Source: Ornithinimicrobium murale (GTDB lineage: Bacteria; Actinomycetota; Actinomycetes; Actinomycetales; Dermatophilaceae). From it: a stretch of 64,000 bases of DNA. Of the stretch, positions 57,459-64,000 are shown piece after piece. Where the stretch lies: contig NZ_QLVD01000010.1 in NCBI RefSeq assembly GCF_003352835.1, positions 62,001-126,000 of the forward strand. Reading direction: 5' to 3'. Every line of letters starts with the position of its first letter. The first letter of the stretch is position 1. Below the pieces are notes generated by a model. The model was not told the origin of the DNA. It made no database searches and saw only the letters and a list, made by a program, of their open reading frames with translations. The position numbers and the translations under genes were made by a program.

Positions 57459-58432
57459 TGCCTGAGATCCTGTCCTTCGACTTCATGCGCAACGCGCTGC
57501 TGGCTGCCCTCCTGGTCGGGGCCGTTGCTCCGCTGGTCGGCATCTTCCTGGTGCAGCGACGCCTGTCCCTGATCGGTGACGGGCTGGGCCACGTGGCCCT
57601 GGCCGGTGTGGCCGTCGGCATCCTGCTCGACAACCAGCCGATCATCACCGCCCTCATCGCGGCTGTCCTGGCCGGGGTGGCCGTCGAGGTGATCCGCGCC
57701 CGCGGCCGGGCCAGCGGTGACATCGCCCTGGCCGTCATGTTCTACGGAGGTATCGCCGCCGGTGTGGTCATCATCAACCGGGTCGATGGCAGCCAGAGCG
57801 CCAACCTGACCAGCTACCTGTTCGGCGCCATCACGACCACCTCACGGGGGGATCTGATGGTCTTCGGCGTGCTGTCAGCGGTGATTCTCGTTGTCACCGT
57901 GACGTTGCGCCAGCGACTGTTCCTCGCGGCAGGCGATGAGGAGTATGCCCGCGCCAGCGGCCTGCCGGTCATGGCACTGAACATCACGCTCTCGGTGCTC
58001 ACCGCCGTCACCGTGGTCGTCTCCATGAGGGTCGTCGGCCTCCTGCTGATCAGTGCCCTGATGATCGTGCCCAACGCCGCGGCCCAGCAGGTCGCGCGGA
58101 GCTTCCGCGCAGCGACCGTGTGGGCGGTGCTCTTCGGCGTCCTGTCCGCGGTCGGCGGCGTGGTGACCTCCTTCTATGCCGACACTGCTGCTGGTGGCAC
58201 GATCGTCCTGCTGGCGATCGGAATCTTCCTGGTGATCGCGGCCGCCATGGCCCTCGTGACCGCTGCCACCGCGCACCGGCACCGGGTCGCCGAGCGCCAT
58301 CCGCATGAGCACGGCCCGGGTTGTGGCCACGAGGCGATCCCCCACGATGACCATATTGACTACCTCCACGGAGACCACCGGCACGCCCCCCACGGTGGTC
58401 ACTACGACGAGCACGAACGGGTGACGAGATGA
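57458..58432 (+). CDS. znuB: Zinc ABC transporter permease
   Basis: This 324-aa membrane protein has seven or eight helices, with the ABC-3 signature LVGIFLVQRRLSLIGDGLGH and LPVMALNITLSVLTAVTVVV. The last 50 residues are a cytoplasmic tail with many His (HRHRVAERHPHEHGPGCGHE), again a zinc-binding trait. It overlaps znuC by one base and zur by four. Confidence 0.92.
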   Translation: MPEILSFDFMRNALLAALLVGAVAPLVGIFLVQRRLSLIGDGLGHVALAGVAVGILLDNQPIITALIAAVLAGVAVEVIRARGRASGDIALAVMFYGGIAAGVVIINRVDGSQSANLTSYLFGAITTTSRGDLMVFGVLSAVILVVTVTLRQRLFLAAGDEEYARASGLPVMALNITLSVLTAVTVVVSMRVVGLLLISALMIVPNAAAQQVARSFRAATVWAVLFGVLSAVGGVVTSFYADTAAGGTIVLLAIGIFLVIAAAMALVTAATAHRHRVAERHPHEHGPGCGHEAIPHDDHIDYLHGDHRHAPHGGHYDEHERVTR

Positions 58433-58824
58433 CCGAGACCAGACGCCGACCGACCAGACAGCAGGCCGCGGTGGCCACGGCCCTGCAGGAGATGGAGGAC
58501 TTCAGCTCCGCCCAGGAACTGCACGCCCGCCTTCGGGAGACCGGCGAGACCGTCGGCCTGGCGACCGTCTACCGCACGCTGACCGGCCTCGCCGAGTCGG
58601 GTGAGGTCGACGTGCTGCGCACCGACGAGGGTGAGGCCATCTACCGCATGTGCAGCACCGGACACCATCACCACCTGGTGTGCCGCGACTGCGGGCGGGC
58701 CGTGGAGATCGAGGGACCCGCCGTCGAGCGATGGACGGACCAGGTCGCGGCCGAGCACGGTTTCAGCGACGTCGCCCACACCCTGGAGATCTTTGGCACC
58801 TGCGCCGACTGCACGCGCCGCTGA
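58429..58824 (+). CDS. zur: Zinc uptake regulator of the Fur family
   Basis: This 131-aa protein has a winged HTH at 10-80 (TRQQAAVATALQEMEDFSSA, then VGLATVYRTLTGLAESG). The dimer domain has metal ligands HHHHLVCRDCG near 85-95 and structural zinc CxxC in GTCADC near the end. Placement at the end of znuABC makes Zur, not Fur, the call. It closes the loop by binding the boxes before znuA. Confidence 0.93.
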   Translation: MTETRRRPTRQQAAVATALQEMEDFSSAQELHARLRETGETVGLATVYRTLTGLAESGEVDVLRTDEGEAIYRMCSTGHHHHLVCRDCGRAVEIEGPAVERWTDQVAAEHGFSDVAHTLEIFGTCADCTRR

Positions 58825-58855
58825 TCCCTTGCCCTCCTCGCCTCCGGCAGAAGAG

Positions 58856-58871
58856 GTTACGTTTCGGTAAC
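58856..58871. promoter_or_regulatory. Palindrome in the Liv-type operon promoter
   Basis: GTTACGTTTCGGTAAC forms a 5-bp inverted repeat (GTTAC/GTAAC) in the only long gap before the ABC operon, 96 bp upstream of the first start. TetR- or FadR-type regulators use such sites; no regulator gene is adjacent. Confidence 0.5.
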
Positions 58872-58966
58872 GAGTGGTTTCGTTCGGTTCTCGACGCCTC
58901 GCGGTGGCCATAGCATTCGGCGCAACCTCGGCCGACTCCTGCGGCCGGATGCCGTCTGGAGCAACG

Positions 58967-59749
58967 ATGCTCGCTGTGCACAACCTTGAAGTGGTCTACG
59001 AGGACGTGATGCTCGCCGTCCGGGGTGCCAGCCTGTCCGTCGGGCGGGACCGGGTCGTGGCTCTCCTCGGCGCCAACGGAGCCGGCAAGACGAGTCTGCT
59101 GCGCGCGATGACCGGGCTCCTTGACGTGCACCGAGGCAAGATCACCCGGGGCGAGGTCACGATCGAGGGCCGCAGACTCAACACCGGCAACGCCTCCTCG
59201 GTGGTGCGCGCTGGCGTTGGTCAGGTGATGGAGGGGCGTCGAGTCTTCGTCGAGTTCACCGTGGAGGAGAACCTGCGAGTCGGGGGCCACACTGCCGGCG
59301 GCGCAGGCCTCGAGGAGAAGTTCGACCGCATCTACGGGATGTTCCCGGTGCTGGCCGACCGCCGCCGCACGACCGCGGGGTATCTCTCCGGTGGTGAGCA
59401 GCAGATGCTGGCCATCGGCCGGGCCATGATGTCCGACCCCGACTATCTGCTGCTGGACGAGCCCAGCCTGGGGCTGGCACCCAAGATGGTGGAGCGGATC
59501 CGGGACCTCATCGTGGAGATCAACCAGGCGGGCACGGGGATCCTGCTGATTGAGCAGAACGCCGCCATGGCTCTGTCTATCGCCCACCACGGCTATGTCA
59601 TGGAGAACGGCATCACGGTGATGGACGCCTCCGCGGACACGCTCCGGGCGGACGAGGATATCCAGGAGTTCTACCTGGGGGTCGGCGCGGAGGGCACGTC
59701 CCTGCGCGATGTGAAGCACTACAAACGTCGCAAGAGGTGGCTGTCATGA
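58967..59749 (+). CDS. livF: Branched-chain-amino-acid-type ABC ATPase (LivF-like)
   Basis: This 260-aa ATPase has Walker A LLGANGAGKTSLL, the LivF-type GVGQVMEGRRVFVEFTVEEN, signature LSGGEQQMLAIGRAM, Walker B YLLLDEPSLGLAPKM and ILLIEQNAAMALSI. The C-terminal extension of 30 residues (SLRDVKHYKRRKRW) is longer than in E. coli LivF. TGGAG precedes ATG 58967. It is the first gene of the operon, where a binding-protein gene is more usual. Confidence 0.9.
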   Translation: MLAVHNLEVVYEDVMLAVRGASLSVGRDRVVALLGANGAGKTSLLRAMTGLLDVHRGKITRGEVTIEGRRLNTGNASSVVRAGVGQVMEGRRVFVEFTVEENLRVGGHTAGGAGLEEKFDRIYGMFPVLADRRRTTAGYLSGGEQQMLAIGRAMMSDPDYLLLDEPSLGLAPKMVERIRDLIVEINQAGTGILLIEQNAAMALSIAHHGYVMENGITVMDASADTLRADEDIQEFYLGVGAEGTSLRDVKHYKRRKRWLS

Positions 59750-60552
59750 CCACTCCCCTGCTCACGGCCGAGGGCATCGCCCTGCGGTTCGGTGGCAACG
59801 TCGCGCTCGACGACGTCAGCTTCGACGTGCGTCCCGGCGAGCTGTTCGCCATCATCGGCCCCAACGGGGCGGGCAAGACTTCGACCTTCAACTGCATCTC
59901 CGGCGTCTACCGCCCACAGTCCGGCGACATCACCTTCCGCGGAGCGTCGTTGCTGGGCCAACGGCCCGACCGGATCGCGGCGCAAGGCATCGCCCGGACC
60001 TTCCAGAACATCGAGCTGTTCGACAACCTGTCGGTGCTGGAGAACCTCCTCCTGGGGCGCCACCACCTGATGAGGGCCCCCTGGTGGCAGGCCATGGCGT
60101 GGCAGCCCGGCACCCGTCGTGAGGAACGTGCTGCCCGGCTGGAGATCGAGCACCTCATCGAGTTCCTCGACCTCACCTCCGTCCGCCGCCACCCTGTCGG
60201 GATCCTGCCCTACGGCATCAAGAAGCGCATCGAGCTGGGCCGCGCGCTGGCGATGCAGCCCGAGCTCCTGCTGCTCGACGAGCCGGTGGCGGGCATGAAT
60301 GCGGAGGAGACCGAGGACATGGCCCGGTTCATCCTCGACATCCGCACCGAGCTCGGGCTGGCCATGGTCATGGTCGAGCACGACATGCGGCTGGTCATGG
60401 ACCTTGCCGACCGGGTGATGGTGATCGACTTCGGTCGGCGGATCGCCCTCGGCACCCCGCAAGAAGTGCAGCGCGACCCCGCCGTCATCGCCGCCTATCT
60501 GGGTGGGGCCACCGACGAGGTCCTTGAGTCGGCTCACCAGGAGCAGCGATGA
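59746..60552 (+). CDS. livG: Branched-chain-amino-acid-type ABC ATPase (LivG-like)
   Basis: This 268-aa ATPase has Walker A IIGPNGAGKTSTFNCISG, GIARTFQNIELFDNLSVLEN, Walker B LLLLDEPVAGMNAEE and VMVEHDMRLVMDLADRV. The signature reads LPYGIKKRIELGRAL in place of LSGGQ, a LivG-type variant. It overlaps livF by ATGA and the acyl-CoA synthetase gene by four bases. Confidence 0.9.
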   Translation: MTTPLLTAEGIALRFGGNVALDDVSFDVRPGELFAIIGPNGAGKTSTFNCISGVYRPQSGDITFRGASLLGQRPDRIAAQGIARTFQNIELFDNLSVLENLLLGRHHLMRAPWWQAMAWQPGTRREERAARLEIEHLIEFLDLTSVRRHPVGILPYGIKKRIELGRALAMQPELLLLDEPVAGMNAEETEDMARFILDIRTELGLAMVMVEHDMRLVMDLADRVMVIDFGRRIALGTPQEVQRDPAVIAAYLGGATDEVLESAHQEQR

Positions 60553-62417
60553 CCGAGGTCCAGCACCTGAGTCGTCAGCTGCGGGCGGCAGCGGCAGAGG
60601 TCCCGGACGTGGTCGCGCTCCGGGAGAAGCGGTATGGCCTGTGGCGCGACATCACCTGGGCGGACTACCTGCACAACACCGAGGCGATCGCCTTCGGCCT
60701 GGCCGCGCTGGGCGTCGGCCGGGGCGATCGGGTCGCGATCCAGTCCGAGAACCGACCCGAGTGGCTGTATGCCGACCTGGCCAGCGCCATGCTCCGCGCC
60801 GTGAGCGTCGGGTTCTACCCCACCAACCCGGTGGCCGAGGTCCGCTACCTGCTCACCGACTCCGGTGCCCGGGTCCTGTTCTCCGAGGACCAGGAGCAGG
60901 TGGACAAGGCCCTGGAGATCATCGACGAGATCGACAGCCTGGAGTGGGTGGTCTACCTCGACGGCCGCGGCATGGCCGACTACTCCCACGAGCGCCTGGT
61001 GTCGATCGACGAGCTGATCAGCAAGGGGGCCGAGCTGCGCGACCGGGACCCGGACGTGCTGGCCAGGGCCGATGTGGGCCGGGAGCCTGAGGACCTGGTC
61101 ACGGTCATCTACACCTCGGGCACCACCGGCCCGCCGAAGGGCGCCATGCTCAGCGCCCGCAATGTCGACTTCGGCGCCGCCACCTTCGGCCGGGCACCGG
61201 GCATGTTCGGCCACCAGGGACTCCGCCAGAACGACGTGCTGGTCTCCTACCTCCCGCTCTCTCATGTGGTCGAACGGGCCATCAGCACCTGGTGCGGGGT
61301 GCGCAACCGTGGCCTCGTCCACTTCGCCGAGTCGATCGACACGGTCGTCAGTGATCTCGCGGAGGTGCAGCCCACCGTCCTGTTCGCCGTGCCCCGCATC
61401 TGGGAGAAGATCCAGGCGACGGTGACCATCAAGATGGCCAACGCGTCCTGGGTCAAACGCCGCCTGTTCGCCGCGGGACATGCGATGGGCACCAGGGCCG
61501 CCCGGCAGCAGTTGGCGGATGGCACGCCGAGCGTGCTCTCCCGCGTCCTGTTCTTCCTGTCCTGGGTGCTGGTCCACCGCAAGGTCCGTCGGCACCTGGG
61601 GCTGGCCCGGGTCCGGCACGCACTCTCCGGTGCGGCACCGATCGCCCCCGAGGTGCTGGAGTTCTTCCTCAGCATGGGGGTCCTGATCCACGAGGCCTAC
61701 GGCATGACGGAGAACACGGCCGTCGCGACCTGCAGCTATCCCGGCAGGGTGCGCTTCGGCACCGTCGGCGAGGTCCAGCCGGACATTGAGCTCGTGCTGG
61801 CCGAGGACACCCACGAGGTGCTCACCCGGCACCCGGGGACCTTCCAGGGCTACTGGGGCAAGCCTGCGGCGACCGCCGAGGTGATCGACAGCGAGGGGTG
61901 GCTGCACACCGGCGACGTCGGGGAGTGGGTCGAGGAGAGCTATCTGAAGATCGTGGACCGGATCAAGGACATCATCATCACGGCCGGGGGCAAGAACATC
62001 TCGCCCAGCGAGCTGGAGAACGCGATGAAGGCCTCCCCCTACATCCGGGAGGCGGTCGTCATCGGCGACCGACGGCCCTACCTCACCGCCCTGGTCGGCA
62101 TCGAGTACGACACCGTGGCCGACTGGGCCTCCCGGCAGCGCATCGAGTACACCACCTACAAGGACCTGGCGACCAGGCCGGAAACCGTCGACCTGATCTC
62201 CGGCGTGATCCACGAGGTCAACGGCAAGGTCGCCAGGGTCGAGGCCGTGCGCAAGTTCCGGATGCTGCACAAGGAGCTGGACCACGAGGACGGTGAGCTC
62301 ACCGCGACGCAGAAACTGAAGCGCACCGCCTTCGCAGCGACCGTCCCCCACCTGGTGGACGACATGTATGCCGGCACCGCCGAGCACGCCGGCGCCGACC
62401 TGGGGCGGAGCGGCTGA
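60549..62417 (+). CDS. Long-chain-type acyl-CoA synthetase (AMP-binding)
   Basis: This 622-aa adenylate-forming enzyme has the P-loop VIYTSGTTGPPKGAMLS near 188, YLPLSHVVERA, EAYGMTENTA, GDVGEWVEESYLKIVDRIKD and the C-domain lysine region ITAGGKNISPSELE. It matches long-chain fatty acid-CoA ligases of the FAA1/FadD15 type. It lies within the ABC operon between the ATPase and permease genes with overlaps on both sides, so it is made together with the importer and probably activates the imported acid. Confidence 0.92.
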   Translation: MTEVQHLSRQLRAAAAEVPDVVALREKRYGLWRDITWADYLHNTEAIAFGLAALGVGRGDRVAIQSENRPEWLYADLASAMLRAVSVGFYPTNPVAEVRYLLTDSGARVLFSEDQEQVDKALEIIDEIDSLEWVVYLDGRGMADYSHERLVSIDELISKGAELRDRDPDVLARADVGREPEDLVTVIYTSGTTGPPKGAMLSARNVDFGAATFGRAPGMFGHQGLRQNDVLVSYLPLSHVVERAISTWCGVRNRGLVHFAESIDTVVSDLAEVQPTVLFAVPRIWEKIQATVTIKMANASWVKRRLFAAGHAMGTRAARQQLADGTPSVLSRVLFFLSWVLVHRKVRRHLGLARVRHALSGAAPIAPEVLEFFLSMGVLIHEAYGMTENTAVATCSYPGRVRFGTVGEVQPDIELVLAEDTHEVLTRHPGTFQGYWGKPAATAEVIDSEGWLHTGDVGEWVEESYLKIVDRIKDIIITAGGKNISPSELENAMKASPYIREAVVIGDRRPYLTALVGIEYDTVADWASRQRIEYTTYKDLATRPETVDLISGVIHEVNGKVARVEAVRKFRMLHKELDHEDGELTATQKLKRTAFAATVPHLVDDMYAGTAEHAGADLGRSG

Positions 62418-63331
62418 TGGCCACCGTCGCGAGCACCCTGCTGGCCGGGCTGGGAGACGGCGCCGTCTACGCCCTCATCGCCGTCAGCTTCGTCATCATC
62501 TTCCGTGCCACCGGCGTGCTGAACTTCGCCCAACCCGGGCTCCTCATCCTGGGCACCTACGTCACCTCGGTGCTGGCGGTGGACCGGGGCGTCCCCTTCT
62601 GGGTCGCCGCGGTCATCGCGGTGCTGGTGGTCGCAGCCATCTCGATGGGCATCGAGCGGGTCGCCATCCGCCCGATGATCGGCCGGCCGGTCTTCTCCAC
62701 GGCCCTGGTCACCGTCGGCATCTTCATCGTGCTGCTGATCCTGGCCTTCCGGTTGTTCGCCGCCCGGGCACGGACGATCGCCGACCCCTGGCAGCTCGAG
62801 CAGTGGTGTCTGGTCCAGGGCGAGACGCTCTGCGCGGTCAGCCTGTACCAGCACCATGCGGGCAAGATCGCCGTCGTTGCCGTGGTGCTCGGCCTCCTGG
62901 GCGTGTGGCTCAGTCGCTCCCGCGTCGGGCTGGCGATGCGCGCTACCTCCCTGGACCAGGAGGCCGCGCTCGCCCAGGGCATCAACGTCGGGCGGATGTT
63001 CTCCCTGTCCTGGGCGCTCGGCGGCGGCCTGGCAGCCCTCGGTGGCATCCTGCTGGCGGCCAACGGCTCAGTCGTGCAGGCCAATGACGCGCTCTTTGCT
63101 CTCGTCGCCCTGCCTGCACTGATCCTCGGCGGCATCGACTCCCTCCGCGGGGCGGTCGTCGGCGGCCTGGTGATCGGCCTCGTCTCCGCCCTGTCCAGCA
63201 CCTACCAACCGATCCACGCGCCGTGGCTCGGCCCCAACTTCGAGAATGTCGCGCCCTACCTGGTGATGATCCTGGTGCTCCTCATCCGCCCCTACGGCCT
63301 GTTCGGCACCAAGGAGGTGCAACGCCTATGA
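62417..63331 (+). CDS. livH: Branched-chain-amino-acid-type ABC permease (LivH-like)
   Basis: This 304-aa protein has eight hydrophobic segments, with GLGDGAVYALIAVSFVIIFR, VLNFAQPGLLILGTYV and MRATSLDQEAALAQGINVGR (the coupling loop). LivH proteins form the channel with LivM. Cys in WCLVQGETLC are unusual in a permease and may form a disulfide in an outer loop. Start overlaps the synthetase stop by one base. Confidence 0.9.
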   Translation: MATVASTLLAGLGDGAVYALIAVSFVIIFRATGVLNFAQPGLLILGTYVTSVLAVDRGVPFWVAAVIAVLVVAAISMGIERVAIRPMIGRPVFSTALVTVGIFIVLLILAFRLFAARARTIADPWQLEQWCLVQGETLCAVSLYQHHAGKIAVVAVVLGLLGVWLSRSRVGLAMRATSLDQEAALAQGINVGRMFSLSWALGGGLAALGGILLAANGSVVQANDALFALVALPALILGGIDSLRGAVVGGLVIGLVSALSSTYQPIHAPWLGPNFENVAPYLVMILVLLIRPYGLFGTKEVQRL

Positions 63332-64000
63332 CGACGGTCGCCCCCGACAGCAACCGCGCCACACAGGATGGTGCTCAGCACGGCGCGGAACGCTCCTCGA
63401 CGTCCCGGCTGACGGGTCAGTCCAGGGCCCTGCGCTCTGGACCCGGGCGTGGGAAGGCTCTCCGGTCGGCCACCCGTGGACGGCCGCGCCTGTTCACCAG
63501 CTATGACCAGGACTCGGCGCTGCTCAATACCTCGGCCAAGCGTTGGTGGACCCTGGCGGCCATCAGCATTTTCCTCGTCCTGCCGTTCTGGCTGACGCGC
63601 GATCTGAGCCATCTCCTCTCGGTCGCGATGGTCATGGCGATCGCCGGCGTCGGACTGAACCTGCTCACCGGCTACGCCGGTCAGATCTCGCTGGGTCACC
63701 CCTTCTTCATGGCGCTGGGGGCCTACACCGGGGCGGTCGTCGCCGGGGTGCCTGGCTCGATCGTCATCGGCTGGGAGTTTGACCTCTCGATCGCCTTGGT
63801 TCTGGCCGCCGTGATCCCGGGTCTGGTCGGGCTCGTGGTCGCCCCACTCGCCACCCGGGTCCGTGGTCTCTACCTCGCGGTCCTCACGCTGGGTCTGCTG
63901 ATGCTCGGCGAGCAGCTGTTCAAGCAGTGGGCCAGCGTCACCGGTGGCTCCGGTGTCGGTCGCGCCGGGGCGGTCCCCGTCCTGTTCGGCAACGACCTCG
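63328..64000 (+). CDS. livM: Branched-chain-amino-acid-type ABC permease (LivM-like), cut by window end
   Basis: The first 224 residues are visible; the 3' end is outside the window. After a 60-residue polar, Arg/Ser-rich N-terminus, the LivM core begins with WTLAAISIFLVLPFWLT and shows NLLTGYAGQISLGHPFFMALGAY, followed by VRGLYLAVLTLGLLMLGEQ. It overlaps livH by four bases. A binding-protein gene probably follows. Confidence 0.9.
   Translation, partial: MTTVAPDSNRATQDGAQHGAERSSTSRLTGQSRALRSGPGRGKALRSATRGRPRLFTSYDQDSALLNTSAKRWWTLAAISIFLVLPFWLTRDLSHLLSVAMVMAIAGVGLNLLTGYAGQISLGHPFFMALGAYTGAVVAGVPGSIVIGWEFDLSIALVLAAVIPGLVGLVVAPLATRVRGLYLAVLTLGLLMLGEQLFKQWASVTGGSGVGRAGAVPVLFGNDL

Noticed and set aside
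60534..62387. Minus-strand frame of over 600 codons
   Set aside because: It is a shadow of the acyl-CoA synthetase gene, which has all adenylation motifs.

Overview
The window is about 64 kb of high-GC DNA from an actinobacterium. The features that point to the Micrococcales, with an Intrasporangiaceae/Ornithinimicrobium-like member as the best guess, are GTG/ATG starts with ATGA operon overlaps, a DUF222-HNH endonuclease, a WhiB protein, a Zur-znu locus, single-chain glycyl-tRNA synthetase and frequent TATGCC runs. The lineage is an inference from gene content and base usage, not a search result.

Layout. 1-1766: two permeases of a glutamate-type ABC importer and their terminator. 1775-26207: an integrated island of 24.4 kb bounded by a 28-bp direct repeat, inserted in the 3' end of a tRNA-Asn gene whose intact copy lies at 26182-26254 on the minus strand. 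A tyrosine integrase is at one end and an excisionase-like HTH protein at the other. The island also holds a MobF relaxase-helicase, an iteron-like repeat block, two toxin-antitoxin pairs (one toxin frameshifted) and an IS110 element with a likely bridge-RNA leader. No coupling protein or type IV secretion genes are seen, so it looks mobilizable rather than self-transmissible. Its cargo falls into two themes. The first is metal handling: two TerC proteins, one behind a yybP-ykoY-type manganese riboswitch; two DUF305 proteins; a cytosolic 18-cysteine Csp3-type copper store; and remnants of a P-type ATPase and an ion channel. The second is a compact sulfane-sulfur operon: cysteine desulfurase, CstB-like MBL-rhodanese fusion, MFS transporter, ArsR-rhodanese fusion and DsrE protein.

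26294-49314: ordinary chromosome, mostly on the minus strand. It carries dnaG, a LigD-type polymerase, dgt, a NarL-type two-component pair interrupted by doxX, an alpha/beta hydrolase, a sulfurtransferase, DUF222-HNH, a histidine kinase fused to a large membrane domain with its OmpR regulator, a WhiB7-like protein, dusB, a DJ-1 protein, a Nudix-kinase fusion, and a flavin reductase plus luciferase-like monooxygenase.

49442-52569: an IclR regulator and a gluconate-2-dehydrogenase-type gamma subunit plus GMC oxidoreductase operon. Both promoters carry the same palindrome. 52627-52814 is a block of 31-32 bp tandem repeats. 52833-55009 holds map and glyS. 55447-58824 is a zinc uptake operon with its own Zur and two tandem Zur-like boxes. 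58967 to the window end is a Liv-type ABC operon with an acyl-CoA synthetase gene embedded between the ATPase and permease genes.

The most unusual material is the island: the sulfur operon with its fused sensor and effector proteins, the copper/manganese cargo, and a cluster of frameshifted genes whose indels are either real decay or assembly error.
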